This document shows, in pieces, positions 50,426 through 60,087 of a DNA stretch of 64,000 nucleotides; position 1 is the first letter of the stretch, and the number at the start of each line of letters is the position of its first letter. The stretch is from Parafrankia elaeagni (GTDB taxonomy: Bacteria; Actinomycetota; Actinomycetes; Frankiales; Frankiaceae). Under the pieces are notes generated by a model. That model did no database searches, was not told the DNA's origin, and saw only the letters and a list, made by a program, of their open reading frames with translations. The position numbers and the translations under genes were made by a program. The stretch lies in the NCBI RefSeq assembly GCF_000374165.1, contig NZ_KB893726.1:1-64000 (forward strand), written 5' to 3'.

Positions 50426-51706
50426 TCAGGTGTGTGCGTCGGACAGGCGTAGCAGGTGGTGCAGGCGGCGCAGGCGGTGCCTGAGATGGTGTTGCTCGGC
50501 GAGGTTGACGGTGGCGGCGATGGCTCGCCGGTAGGCCGTGGCCGCGTCGCCCGCTCTGCCGGCCTGCTCCAGGAGGTGGGCGCGGACGGCGTCGAGGCGG
50601 GGAAGGCCAGGGTGGTCGGCTTCCAGCGCGTCGATCCCGGCGAGGGCGACGTCGATGCCGTCGACCATGGCCTGGGCGACGATGCGGTTGAGGGCGATCG
50701 TGGGGTTCCGGTGACCGGTCACGATCTCGAGAAGCCGGTAGAGCGCGAGGATCTCGTCCCAGTCGGTCGTCGCGATGTCGGGCGCTTCGGCATGCAGAGC
50801 GGCGATGCAGGCCTGGAGCAGGTAGGAGCCGGGCGCGGCGCCGGGGGTGGCCTGCTCGACGAGCCGGATGCCCTCGCTGATCAGATCCCTGTCCCACCGG
50901 GCCCGGTCCTGCTCGTCGAGCGAGGTGAGGCGCCCGTCCGGCCCCACCCGGGCCGGGTGGCGGGCCTCGGTGAGCAGCATGAGCGCAAGAAGCCCGGTGA
51001 CCTCGGTGGATTCGGTGGACTCGGGGACGCTGCGGCGCAGGAGCCGGGCGAGGTGGATCGCCTCGGCGGCGAGATCCGCGTCGCGGGGAGGCGCACCGGC
51101 GGTTGTGTGATGCGCCTCGGCGAACATCACGTAGAGCACGTCGAGTACGGCGGTGATGCTCTCGCCCGCCTGCTCGGGTGGCGGCAGCGGCTGGTCGAGC
51201 TCGCCGAGGCGACGCTTGGCCCGGGTGATCCGCTGGGCGATGGTGCGTTCGGGGATCTGGTAGACGTTGGCGATCTGGGCGGTGGTCAGGCCGGCGACCG
51301 CCCGCAGGGTCAGCGCGACCTGTCCGGAGCGTGGCAGGGCGGGGTGGCAACACAGCTGCAGCACCAGCAGCGAGTCGTCCCGCTGGACGGTCTCCGGCGC
51401 CACCGGGGGCGCCAGCAGCGTTGCGCGGGTCTCGCGGTCGCGGCGCCGGGCGTCACTGCGGGCGCGGTCGGCGTACCGGCGGCGCGCGGTCGCGATCAGC
51501 CAGCCGAGCGGGTCGTCGGGAAACCGCGCCGGCCACTGTTGGTACGCCTGCAGGAGCGCCTCCTGGACGGCGTCCTCGCACAGGTCGAACTGGGCGGTGC
51601 CATAGGCGCGGAGCAACCGGGCGAGGGCCTGCCGCGCGAGCTCGCGCCACCGGCCCTCGCCCTGATCCCCGGTCTCACCCTCGCCGAATGGTTCAGCTGG
51701 GATCAT
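50426..51706 (-). CDS. ECF42-type sigma factor with C-terminal extension
   Basis: A 426-residue sigma factor. Regions 2 and 4 (FDLCEDAVQEALLQAYQQWP, LTLRAVAGLTTAQIANVYQI, PERTIAQRITRAKRRLGEL) are followed by a TPR-like extension of about 230 residues with DUF6596 features (DVLYVMFAEAHHTT, YLLQACIAALHAEAPD). This architecture defines the ECF42 group, commonly encoded next to DGPF (YCII-like) proteins, as here. ATG overlaps the DGPF gene's stop by 4 nt. Confidence 0.92.
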   Translation of the reverse strand: MIPAEPFGEGETGDQGEGRWRELARQALARLLRAYGTAQFDLCEDAVQEALLQAYQQWPARFPDDPLGWLIATARRRYADRARSDARRRDRETRATLLAPPVAPETVQRDDSLLVLQLCCHPALPRSGQVALTLRAVAGLTTAQIANVYQIPERTIAQRITRAKRRLGELDQPLPPPEQAGESITAVLDVLYVMFAEAHHTTAGAPPRDADLAAEAIHLARLLRRSVPESTESTEVTGLLALMLLTEARHPARVGPDGRLTSLDEQDRARWDRDLISEGIRLVEQATPGAAPGSYLLQACIAALHAEAPDIATTDWDEILALYRLLEIVTGHRNPTIALNRIVAQAMVDGIDVALAGIDALEADHPGLPRLDAVRAHLLEQAGRAGDAATAYRRAIAATVNLAEQHHLRHRLRRLHHLLRLSDAHT

Positions 51707-52071
51707 CCCTCGCCCAGGTCGGAGAACATCACCGGCCGGAGCTCGAGGGCGAGCCCGGGGATGTTGGCGTCGGGAATCTGCTGGGCCAGCTCCACCGCCC
51801 GGGCCTCGTCCTCGACGTCCAGGAGATAGAAGCCGCCCATGAACTCCTTGCTCTCGACGAACGGCCCGTCGGTCACCTCGGGCCGGCCCCCGGAGCTGCG
51901 AACGACCTTCGACTGGCTGGGGTCGGCGAGGGCCTGCGTCGCGACGAACTCACCGCGCTCCTTGGTGGCGGCGATGAACGCGCCGTGCCCCTCCTGGATC
52001 TGCCGCTGCTGGTCGGCGGTGAGCTGCTCCAGCACGGCCGGGTCGATCTGCATGATGATCAGGTACTTCAC
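51703..52071 (-). CDS. YCII-related DGPF-domain protein
   Basis: A 122-residue protein with the DGPF motif in VTDGPFVESKEFMGGFYLLD. KYLIIMQIDPAVLEQLTADQ opens the dimeric ferredoxin-like fold. GGAGGAG precedes GTG. It is the first gene of the two-gene operon with the ECF42 sigma factor; such partners are thought to influence the sigma factor's activity or its stress output. Confidence 0.92.
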   Translation of the reverse strand: MKYLIIMQIDPAVLEQLTADQQRQIQEGHGAFIAATKERGEFVATQALADPSQSKVVRSSGGRPEVTDGPFVESKEFMGGFYLLDVEDEARAVELAQQIPDANIPGLALELRPVMFSDLGEG

Positions 52072-52272
52072 GGTCTCCTCCTAGGCGGAGCAGCCACCCG
52101 CGTGGCGGCTCACCAGGTGGTCGTCGCCGACGGTGCTTCCGCGACACTACGCAGCCAGAAATCTTCCCCGGCGTTGTCGCGCGGGGCGCGCCGGCGACGA
52201 CCACCTGGTACGCGGCCACCAGCCGGCACGCGGCCACGACGGGCGAGACGCCCACGTTCAGGGAGGTAGGCC

Positions 52273-52917
52273 ATGGCACAGCGGGTCCGGGTCCACTGCT
52301 TCACCATCAGCCGGGACGGGATCGGGGCGGGCGAGGAGCAGAGCCTCGATCGCCCCTTCGGCCACGCGGACCCCGGGCGCCTGTTCGCCTGGGCCGGCGC
52401 CACGGACAGCTGGGTCCACCGCACCGAACCCGACGGCACCCGAGGGCTCGACGACTACGTCGTCCGTGACTTCAGCCGCGACATCGGCGCCGAGATCATG
52501 GGGCGCAACAAGTTCGGCCCGATCCGCGGCCCGTGGACGGATCAGGAGTGGCAGGGCTGGTGGGGAGACGAGCCACCCTTCCACACGCCGGTCTTCGTGC
52601 TCACGCATCACGTCCGCCCGTCGTTCACCCTGAGCGACACGACGTTCCACTTCCTGGACGCAACTCCGCACGAGGCGCTGGAGCAGGCGAAGGCCGCCGC
52701 CGACGGCCGGGACGTGCGCATCGGTGGCGGCGTCACGACCGTTCGCGAGTTCCTCGACGCGGACCTGATCGACGAGATGCACATCGCCGTCGCCCCGTTC
52801 GAACTCGGCACCGGCCTCCGCCTCTGGGACGACCCGGACGAGCTGACCGACCGCTACCACCTGGAGCGCGTGCCGAGCCCGAGCGGTGTGGTGCACCACT
52901 TCTTCTGGCGGCGATAG
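52273..52917 (+). CDS. RibD C-terminal domain / dihydrofolate reductase-like protein
   Basis: A 214-residue DHFR-fold protein (RVHCFTISRDGIGAGEEQSL, IGAEIMGRNKFGPIRGPW, TPVFVLTHHVRPSF, DVRIGGGVTTVREFLDADLI, DEMHIAVAPFELGTGLRLWD). GGGAGG precedes the ATG. These proteins reduce pterin/flavin precursors or unknown substrates with NADPH. It is divergent from the DGPF-sigma pair. Confidence 0.9.
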   Translation: MAQRVRVHCFTISRDGIGAGEEQSLDRPFGHADPGRLFAWAGATDSWVHRTEPDGTRGLDDYVVRDFSRDIGAEIMGRNKFGPIRGPWTDQEWQGWWGDEPPFHTPVFVLTHHVRPSFTLSDTTFHFLDATPHEALEQAKAAADGRDVRIGGGVTTVREFLDADLIDEMHIAVAPFELGTGLRLWDDPDELTDRYHLERVPSPSGVVHHFFWRR

Positions 52918-53018
52918 GCACGCGGGGCAACAGCCCCCCGGCCGACAGACGCCTCCCCGCGGCGCTTTCGTGGCGCGCAGCCGGTGTAGCCGGTGTGCCG
53001 GTGTGCTGGTACAGGGCG

Positions 53019-53927
53019 TCAGGCGTGGGCGCGCAGTGCTCGGGCGTACCACTCCCAGGTGTCGATGATGTCGTCAGGGGCCTGGGCGGGGGCCCAGCCG
53101 TTGATGATGCCGACGAGGGTCCAGTAGCGGCCGACCCGTCGGTCGGTGAAGGCTTCGATGCGATCGGCCACGCAGGTGCGGTCTTCGGCCGGGGCCGGGC
53201 CGAGGGCTTCGAGGCGCTCGACCACGGCCAGAGCCTCGGGGGAGGCGGGGTCGACACCGGCCCGGGCGGCGGGCCCGGCGAGCTCGCCGACAGCCTTGCC
53301 GACCTCGAACTGCGCGACGTCCGGTTCCGGTCCCTCGGCCCGGGCTCGCTCGGCCATCCGGCGGCTGGTGGCGACGAAGTCGGGATCGCGCAGCAGCTCG
53401 GCGATCTCCACCCAGGCCGAGACCTGTTCCGGGGTCGGGTCGTCGGGCAGTTCGGGAGCACCCATGGCCAGCCTGTCGGCGACGGCGCTGGGACCGGCGC
53501 TGTCGCTGGTGCTGTCGCCGAAGACAGCGTCGAGGTAGTCGTCCACGATCCGCCGACGCTGTTCGGCCGTCAGGTTGGTCAGGTCGGTCATCCGTCGGAG
53601 CTCCTCGGGGTCGGTCGATCCGTTGAAGGCGCGCAGCACCGCACGCTGCAGTCGCAGCACGCGAATCTGGGCGTCGAGGGCGCGTACGTGCTCGGCCGCA
53701 ACCTCGGTCAGCGACGCCTCGGCGCCGAGCACCCGCCTGATGTCGTCCAGGCCGACGCCGAGCTCGCGCAGGGTGCGGACCAGCCGCGCCCGGGCCACGG
53801 CTTCGGGCCCGAACAGCCGGTAGCCCGACGCTGTGCGGCCCTGCGCGGGCAGCACGCCGGCGTCCGCGTAGAACCGCAGCGTCCGCACCGAGAGCCCGGT
53901 GCTCGCCGCAAGCTGGCCGATCATCAT
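53019..53927 (-). CDS. MerR-family transcriptional regulator
   Basis: A 302-residue MerR regulator. IGQLAASTGLSVRTLRFYAD and AGVLPAQGRTASGYRLFGPE form the winged helix, followed by the coiled-coil LTEVAAEHVRALDAQIRVLR and a long C-terminal effector domain with DDYLDAVFGDS and YWTLVGIINGW. ATG 53927 lies directly at the predicted transcription start, suggesting a leaderless mRNA. A MerR-type promoter with dyad symmetry overlaps its upstream region. Confidence 0.92.
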   Translation of the reverse strand: MMIGQLAASTGLSVRTLRFYADAGVLPAQGRTASGYRLFGPEAVARARLVRTLRELGVGLDDIRRVLGAEASLTEVAAEHVRALDAQIRVLRLQRAVLRAFNGSTDPEELRRMTDLTNLTAEQRRRIVDDYLDAVFGDSTSDSAGPSAVADRLAMGAPELPDDPTPEQVSAWVEIAELLRDPDFVATSRRMAERARAEGPEPDVAQFEVGKAVGELAGPAARAGVDPASPEALAVVERLEALGPAPAEDRTCVADRIEAFTDRRVGRYWTLVGIINGWAPAQAPDDIIDTWEWYARALRAHA

Positions 53928-53934
53928 GGAATCG

Positions 53935-53965
53935 ATCCTCGGGTCTCCACCGGCTGGAGAGTCAA
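53935..53965 (-). promoter_or_regulatory. MerR-type autoregulated promoter
   Basis: On the minus strand: -35 TTGACT (53965-53960), a 19-bp spacer, -10 GAGGAT (53940-53935). The dyad TCTCCA-N5-TGGAGA (53944-53960) fills the spacer. Long spacers with a central dyad are the hallmark of MerR-controlled promoters. Confidence 0.7.
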
Positions 53966-54070
53966 CCGCCCCGGACCGGCAATCTGGTGTTGGCCGTGGC
54001 GAAGGTGGGGAGGCTGGTCGGGGAACCGCTACGGCTCGTTCCCGAGGTCATCTGACGGGCGGAGGATCGG

Positions 54071-55435
54071 GTGAGCGTGCAAAAGGACGAACTGGCTTGC
54101 ATCGCGACCGAGGCGTATATCTTCGCCTACCCGCTTGTCACCATGGAAGTGACCCGTCTCCAGGCGACCGGCGTCGAACCAGGAAAGCTACCCGGTCGAG
54201 CGCCGATGAACCAGTTCGCGCATCTCCGCAGTTTTCCTGACTCGGACTTCCGGATGGTGGTTCGACCGAACTTCGACACCCTCTATTCTTCGGCATGGCT
54301 CGATCTCACCGACGGGCCGGTGACGGTATCGCTCCCGGACGTCGGTGATCGTTACTACATGCTGCCCATGCTCGACATGTGGACGGATGTCTTCGCCACC
54401 CCGGGCAAACGCGTCAGCGGAACGTACGCGGGCGTCTGGGCGGTGGTCCCGCCGGGCTGGAGCGGCGATCTTCCGGCGGGCGTGGAGCGGATCGACGCGC
54501 CGACGCCGTACGTCTGGATCATCGGCCGCATCCAGAGCAACGGCGAGTGGGACTACGACGCCGTTCACAAGGTGCAGGACGAGTTTCAGATCTCCCGTCT
54601 TCCCGGACCGAGGACCACGAACAACGGCACAATTTCGACGAGCAACGGCGCAATGCCGACCGCCGATCAAAACATCGACATGACGGCACCGCCACTCGAC
54701 CTGGTGAACGCCATGACGGGTGCGGACTTCTTCGCGCGGGCGGCCGAGCTGATGAAGCTCCATCCACCCCACATCACCGACTGGTCGCAGGTGCGGAGAA
54801 TGCGGGCCATCGGCCTGGTTCCAGGTCAGCCTTACGACGTGGGTGTCCTGGACCAGCAGGTCCGTGCGGCCGTCGAGGCGGCCCCCCGGGCCGCCCGGGA
54901 GGTTCTCGCCGCGCAGGTTCCGACGATCGCAACCGTCGCCAACGGCTGGCAGCTCAACATCAGCTCGATCGGTGTCTACGGCAATTTCTACGCCAAGCGG
55001 GCGATCGTCGCCATGATGGGGCTTGGCGCCAATCCCGCGGAAGACGCCGTCTACCCGCTTCTGCTGACCGACAGTGCTGGCGACCCTCTCGACGGTGCCA
55101 ACAACTATGTGCTCCACTTCGAGAAGAATGATCTCCCGCCGGTTTCCGCCTTCTGGTCGGTGACGATGTACGACGAGCATGGATTCCAGTTCGCCAATGA
55201 CCTCAACCGCTTCGCCCTCGGGGACCGGGATCCGCTGCGGTTCAACGATGACGGGTCCCTTGACCTGTACTTTCAGCAGGGCAGCCCGGGATCCGACCGG
55301 GAATCGAACTGGTTGCCGGCTCCGCCCGGTCCGCTGGGCGTCACGATGAGGCTCTACGGACCCGATACATCCGTTCTGCGTGGGGCGTGGTCACCACCTC
55401 CCGTGCGGAAGGTCGCCGTGGCGAATTCAGGCTGA
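54071..55435 (+). CDS. DUF1254/DUF1214 protein
   Basis: A 454-residue protein. DUF1254 (AYIFAYPLVTMEVTRLQATG, FRMVVRPNFDTLYSSAWLDL, YMLPMLDMWTDVFATPGKR) is followed by DUF1214 (LPPVSAFWSVTMYDEHGFQF, LYFQQGSPG, LRLYGPD region as MRLYGPDTSVL). No signal peptide. GGAGG before GTG. It is divergent from the MerR gene with about 140 bp between, so MerR may control it. Function unknown. Confidence 0.92.
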   Translation: MSVQKDELACIATEAYIFAYPLVTMEVTRLQATGVEPGKLPGRAPMNQFAHLRSFPDSDFRMVVRPNFDTLYSSAWLDLTDGPVTVSLPDVGDRYYMLPMLDMWTDVFATPGKRVSGTYAGVWAVVPPGWSGDLPAGVERIDAPTPYVWIIGRIQSNGEWDYDAVHKVQDEFQISRLPGPRTTNNGTISTSNGAMPTADQNIDMTAPPLDLVNAMTGADFFARAAELMKLHPPHITDWSQVRRMRAIGLVPGQPYDVGVLDQQVRAAVEAAPRAAREVLAAQVPTIATVANGWQLNISSIGVYGNFYAKRAIVAMMGLGANPAEDAVYPLLLTDSAGDPLDGANNYVLHFEKNDLPPVSAFWSVTMYDEHGFQFANDLNRFALGDRDPLRFNDDGSLDLYFQQGSPGSDRESNWLPAPPGPLGVTMRLYGPDTSVLRGAWSPPPVRKVAVANSG

Positions 55436-55489
55436 TCGGCCGGCAATCCGCACTTCGCGGCGTGGACGGAAGGCTCCCCGGCGGCCGGC

Positions 55490-55870
55490 GGCCGGGGCCC
55501 TGTCGGATGAGTCAGGACGCGGGCGCGGGAGCGGGAGCGGGGTCGAACGCGGTGTCCCGGGCCACCCGCCTGGCCGCCGTCGCCACCCGCGACCATCGCC
55601 CGGGTACCGCCGACGATGTCGGCGTAGGCACCCTGCGCGGTGCCGAACGTCCGGCGTTCCGGATCGAACAGGTTGGTGCGAACGCCCCCGGCTCGACGAT
55701 CAGCACGTCCACACCGAACGGGCGCAGCTCGTCGGTCAGACCCTCCGACCAGCCCTCCAGGGCGAACTTGGTCGCGCTGTACGTCGAGAACCCGGCGAAC
55801 GACATCTGGCCGCCCATGCTGCTCAGCTGGACGATCGCGCCGCGCCGCTGCCGGCGCAGCTGCGGGTCAT
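55490..55870 (-). pseudogene. Short-chain dehydrogenase remnant with frameshifts
   Basis: One frame contains QRRGAIVQLSSMGGQMSFAG and FSTYSATKFALEGWSEGLTD, with the SDR Tyr-x3-Lys, then LRPFGVDVLIVEPGAFA. At that point the expected RTNLFDPERRTFGTAQGAYA continues in another frame, and the Rossmann NAD-binding half is missing or scrambled upstream. At least two frameshifts and a 5' loss are needed to explain the reading. It is therefore non-functional. Confidence 0.75.
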
Positions 55871-56169
55871 GGGTGTCGAGCCGTCGACAACAGTCGGCAC
55901 GAGCGCCGGATCGGCGGTGGTGCACGGGTTGGTGCGGGCCTCCGTGTGCTCCCAACACCATTAACCGGCTCACCGTGTCGGTCATCGACAGCACCGGGGC
56001 GAACGCCAGCCAGCCAGCCCAGGTGATGTCCGTGTTCTGCCGACCGCGCGGCGAACTCTGATCGCCCGGGCCCGGGCGGCCGACGAGCCGCCCGGGCCTG
56101 CTGGTCTTCGGCCTGCGCCGAGGGCGAACGTGGTGTCCCGCGAACGCCGGGCGCGGGAACCGGGGACGG
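55871..56169. other. Decayed DNA between SDR remnant and small hypothetical gene
   Basis: Short fragments in all frames, none with a family match. A Pro/Gly-rich frame runs on the plus strand without a ribosome binding site. I see no intact gene. Confidence 0.4.
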
Positions 56170-56493
56170 TCAGGCCTCGTAGAACAGGGTGACGTTCAGG
56201 ATGTCGACGGGGGCGGCGTCCGGAGTGTCCGACTCGAAGCTGATCACGTTGATCGTCCCGAGGTGCCCGACCTCGGTGTGTAGTGTCGCGAAGTTGTTGC
56301 CGTCCGGCAGGGCGATCTTGCACTGCTCGCTGCCGTTGACCAGAATTCGGTAGACGTGGTTTCCCTTCCGCGTGTCGACCATATAGAAGAGCATGCCGCT
56401 TCCCCGCTTCGGGACGTACGGCAGCCCGACGTTGAATGTCACGGAATTACCGAGCTGTGCCGGAACCGCGCCACTGATCGCTCTGTAGTCCAT
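56170..56493 (-). CDS. Small hypothetical beta-rich protein
   Basis: A 107-residue protein with AAGGTGAG 7 nt before the ATG. The sequence is rich in alternating hydrophobic strands (GNSVTFNVGLPYVPKRGSGM, LFYMVDTRKGNHVYRILVNG, NNFATLHTEVGHLGTINVIS, DILNVTLFYEA), as in a beta-sandwich. No signal peptide. Not recognised; wobble bias supports translation. It stands intact within the surrounding decayed region. Confidence 0.7.
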   Translation of the reverse strand: MDYRAISGAVPAQLGNSVTFNVGLPYVPKRGSGMLFYMVDTRKGNHVYRILVNGSEQCKIALPDGNNFATLHTEVGHLGTINVISFESDTPDAAPVDILNVTLFYEA

Positions 56494-56999
56494 CGTCGCT
56501 CACCTTTTCACTGTTGGTTGACCGGAAGGCCGTCGAGCTCTCCGCCGTTTATGTCCCGGTTGGAAGGTCTCGGCTGACAGTCAGTCTGCCTGTCGAGTGA
56601 TACGCTTACCTAGTGCAGATTCTGGACTCCGCCATGTCTCTTTCCGGACAGCGCGCGGCCGCGCCTTTCGACTTCCCGGCCGGAGCGAATATCCGCCGGG
56701 TGAGCCGAACGTCTCATAGGCGATCCTGACGTCTTGCGTGACGGTTTGAGCTTGCTGCTCGACGCCGCGCTCTACGACTCCACCGCTGTCTGGCATGCCC
56801 GCGAGATGGCAGATGTGCTCCACAGCGGAACCCGCGTGCACGACGTGCGTTCCACGCGGCGCACTCGGCTATGACCGGCTGACCAGGCCCGTCACCGGGT
56901 GGCGCTCAGCGTCGGATGTGGCCTCGCGTCCGTCAGGTCGTGGCGGGCGCAGATCACGGCCCTGGCCGCCAGCATCTCGAACGTAGCCGCAGCCCAGGT
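56494..56999. other. Region with possible gene remnants
   Basis: A plus-strand stretch (about 56740-56860) reads DGLSLLLDAALYDSTAVWHA and REMADVLHSGTRVHDVRST in one frame and may be the remnant of a small coding sequence, but it is short, lacks a start and is broken at both ends. Nothing else is supported. Confidence 0.3.
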
Positions 57000-57308
57000 C
57001 GGGCCTGTCTGCACGGCGACGGAGCGATGGCGGGCGTCCGGCACGTCCGGCACGTCCGGCACGTCGGCCCTGGCCAGGGCCGAAAGACCGCGACCGCGAT
57101 GCGGCGTGCAGCGTCGGTCGTCGATCTCAGCCTTCCCGGCCAGCGTGAGATCGTGGCCGCTGATCCGGCCGTCCTGACCCGGCTGCCGGGGCCAGTCCTC
57201 GTCGACGAGTGGCAGCGCCTTCCCGAGGTGTGGGACCACGTGCGGCGCGCGGTCGACGCCGGCTCGCCGGCCGGTCATTTCATCATCGCGGGCAGCTCCG
57301 CGCCGCGA
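57000..57308 (+). pseudogene. Remnant of a DUF4143-type AAA ATPase
   Basis: One plus-strand frame reads VVDLSLPGQREIVAADPAVL, TRLPGPVLVDEWQRLPEVWD and HVRRAVDAGSPAGHFIIAGS. This is the Walker B-sensor 1 part of ATPases with a DUF4143 domain, including the family's VLVDEWQR. The Walker A part and everything after the SAP motif are missing. Tandem GGCACGTCC copies (57038-57064) lie in its 5' part, and an ABC-transporter remnant on the other strand begins at its 3' end. Confidence 0.65.
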
Positions 57309-57309
57309 G

Positions 57310-57970
57310 GGGCGGTGGTTCGTCGACCAGCCGCTCGGCCTCGGTCAGCGAGTGGCTGGGGACAGCACGACGGTGCAGCCCGAGTCGGCCCGTTCCCGCA
57401 ACAGGGTCCGCAGCCATCGGATCCCCTGTGGGTCCAACCCGTTGGTCGGCTCGTCCAGCACCAGGATGTCCGGATCGGCGAGCAGCGCCGCCGCGAGACC
57501 AAGCCGTGGCGCATGCCGAGCGAGTACCTCCCGACCCTGCGACGCGCGTCCTGCTCGAGGCCCACCAGCGCCAGCACCTCGGACACCCGCGCGCGCGGCA
57601 GTCCGGCCATGGTCGCCAACGAACGCAGGTGTATGCGCGCCGAGCGCCCTGGATGGGGCGCCACATGGTCCGATGAAGGCTCCCAGGGTATGGGCGTCAC
57701 GCGCAGGGGCCTCGTGACCGTTCAACAGAACCTGCCCTGCACTCGCCCGGGCAATCCCGCTGATCACCTTGAGTGCCGTGGTCTTGCCCGCTCCATTGGG
57801 TCCGAAGAATCCGGTGATGGCTCCGCTACGAATGCTGAACGATACGTTCTCAACGGCGGTAAATCTGCCGTAGTGCTTTGCCGGCCCTCGACGGTGATAG
57901 CCGCACCGGCCCGGCTGGCCGCAACCGCGTCCGCCGTTCGTGAAATCCCATGGCGGAAGAATCCAGTCCG
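57310..57970 (-). pseudogene. ABC transporter ATPase remnant with several frameshifts
   Basis: Reading on the minus strand, [20 protein letters not shown] and [20 protein letters not shown] (Walker A) are in one frame. [20 protein letters not shown] and [20 protein letters not shown] (signature region) lie in a second. [20 protein letters not shown] (Walker B) returns to the first, and [12 protein letters not shown] is in a third. At least three frameshifts separate the pieces, and the C-terminus is missing. It was probably a drug-efflux or bacteriocin-type ABC ATPase before decay. Confidence 0.8.
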
Positions 57971-58165
57971 CTGACCTCGCGGTCATCCCCCCATGGACGG
58001 ACTTCTTGTCTCGACCGTGGGCGTAGACCACGGCGACCAGTCCTCCTCCCCGGGGCTGGTGATCGCTGCTGGTTCCGGTCCGCGTGGCGGCCTGTGACGG
58101 TTCGCGAGAATTGTCAAGACCTCTTTCGGTGACGGTCTTCTGCCAGGCGAGCCGTCGCGCCGCCG

Positions 58166-59911
58166 TCAGCGGAGCCGGGACAGCGCGGCTGTCACCCCCT
58201 GAGGGTCGAACGCGGTGGGGTCGAGGTCGGCCGCGCTGCCGAGGCCCAGCCATTCCAGCCGCTCGTCGTGCTCGGGATGGCTGGGGTCGCCGAGGATCTC
58301 CAGGAGCGCCTCGTAGCCCCAGATGCCGCCGCAGTCCTCCGGCGGGGCCGCGCGGCGCCCGCCGGTGCAGCGCGGATAGCGGACCGACGGGTCGGGCTCG
58401 AGGATCTTCTCCAGGAGGATCTCGTGCTCCCAGTCGTCGCCGAAGTCGTAGGTGTAACGGATCTTTGCTTTGAGGGTGGGAAGCACCTGCTCCAGCGACA
58501 CCGGCTGCTCGGCGCGTTGGTCAAGATCCGCGTCTGGTGTGCCGAACCTGCCGTAGGGCGTCTCGAAGGCGTGCAGATGGCTGTCGTCCCAGTCGAAGGC
58601 CGCTTGGAGGATGGTGTGCAGGCGCTCCAGGCTGGTGTTGGCCGGTACCTCCAGCCGTCGCCAGATCGGTGGTTTCGCGCCGCGCAGCCCGACCTTGACC
58701 TGGTAGACGGGGGCCCGCTGTCCCTTGGCCCGCTTCGGCTTCTTCGGGAGCGGTGGTGCCAGCGCCCAGCCCGCCGCTGACAGGCCGCGTCGCCCCCTCG
58801 GGTTCCCCGTCAGGCCCGCGAGGAGCTCGGCGGGGTTCACGCCCCGCTCGTCCAGCATCCTGACGAGCTCGGCCATGCCACCGAGTACGTCGATCACCTC
58901 GTCCTCGTCCCCGTCGCCGTCCGGATGAGGCGCGGGTGGCCTCCGCGGAGTCGGGAGCGTCGCGAGACGTGACCGCAGCACCAGCGCCACGGCCTCGTAC
59001 GGCGGCCCGTCCTGGCCGTCCTCCTCGCCGAAGGGGATCTCGTCCTCCTCGCCGAACAGCTGGAGAAAGGACGCGGCTTCCCCGGCTTCCCCGTCGTCGC
59101 CATAGCCGTCGCCGTCGAACGGGAGCTCGCCGTCGTGCACCGCCCGTGCGTTCAGGGCGTTCTCGACCTGCCAGCGGAACTCCTCGGCGTCCAGCGTCTC
59201 GGTTCGCAGCCCGACCTTGTCCTTGCGAGCCTCCGCGGTGATCTCCTTCAGGATCAAGGGAAGGTCCTCGGCCGGGAGGACGAGGATGTCGTCAGCCTCA
59301 CCGCAGGCCGACGGGTCGACGCACACCAGGAACGCGTGGCGCCGGCCCGCCCGCTCGACGGTGCAGCTCAGGAAGACGGCGGCACCTTCGTCGTCGTACC
59401 GGCGCTGGAAGTCACCGGCCACCAGTGGCGCCGTCAGCTCCTGCGCCCACCCCGGCCGGGACACGCCGGCCGCGGCGAGCCGGCCGGCGGCGGCGTTCGC
59501 CGTGGCACCGACCGGCCCCGACGCGACGGAACCAACCGCCAGCAGCACCGCAAGGGCGTCCCCGGTCGCGGTGGTCTCCAGCCGCGGCACGATCTCCTGA
59601 AGAAACGCCTCCCCGACGGATCCATCGACGAGGCCGTCAAGCACAGCGAACGTCGCACCGGCCACCTCCGCCAGTAGCGGGTCGTCGTTCTCGCGGAGCG
59701 TCCTGCCGATCTCGAGCATGTCGGTGGTGAGCGTGCGCAGCCCCATCTCATCGTCGTCATGAGGCTGACCGTCGTCATGAGGCCACCGCGGAGACTGATC
59801 ACGGATGTCCGGCACGGAGGACAGCGCGGGCCGGGAGCCGCGCCCGGCGGGTGCCAGCCTCTTGGAGGAGGGCTTCTTTCCGTTCTTGCGACCGCGGCTC
59901 ACAGGGCTCAT
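58166..59911 (-). CDS. Plasmid pRiA4b ORF-3-like family protein
   Basis: A 581-residue protein. The C-terminal 175 residues are the pRiA4b_ORF-3 domain ([101 protein letters not shown]). The N-terminal part (about 60-400) is acidic and Gly/Asp-rich and of unknown function. The ATG start gives a basic Lys/Arg leader. The family is often associated with mobile or plasmid DNA; a function is not established. Its location beside the decay zone fits former mobile-element activity. Confidence 0.85.
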   Translation of the reverse strand: MSPVSRGRKNGKKPSSKRLAPAGRGSRPALSSVPDIRDQSPRWPHDDGQPHDDDEMGLRTLTTDMLEIGRTLRENDDPLLAEVAGATFAVLDGLVDGSVGEAFLQEIVPRLETTATGDALAVLLAVGSVASGPVGATANAAAGRLAAAGVSRPGWAQELTAPLVAGDFQRRYDDEGAAVFLSCTVERAGRRHAFLVCVDPSACGEADDILVLPAEDLPLILKEITAEARKDKVGLRTETLDAEEFRWQVENALNARAVHDGELPFDGDGYGDDGEAGEAASFLQLFGEEDEIPFGEEDGQDGPPYEAVALVLRSRLATLPTPRRPPAPHPDGDGDEDEVIDVLGGMAELVRMLDERGVNPAELLAGLTGNPRGRRGLSAAGWALAPPLPKKPKRAKGQRAPVYQVKVGLRGAKPPIWRRLEVPANTSLERLHTILQAAFDWDDSHLHAFETPYGRFGTPDADLDQRAEQPVSLEQVLPTLKAKIRYTYDFGDDWEHEILLEKILEPDPSVRYPRCTGGRRAAPPEDCGGIWGYEALLEILGDPSHPEHDERLEWLGLGSAADLDPTAFDPQGVTAALSRLR

Positions 59912-60087
59912 ACCCTTGAGTCTGCACAGGCTGCGGTACCTTCATGCGACCGACGCCTGACACGTGCCTGATTGGCCCGCGACGGCCCGGCCGCGTTGGC
60001 GTCCGTGGGGGGGGCAGTCACCGTGGCATCGATGATCGGCGAGCAGGCGTAGCTGACCCGTCCGGCCGACCCGGCTACGGTGATGAT

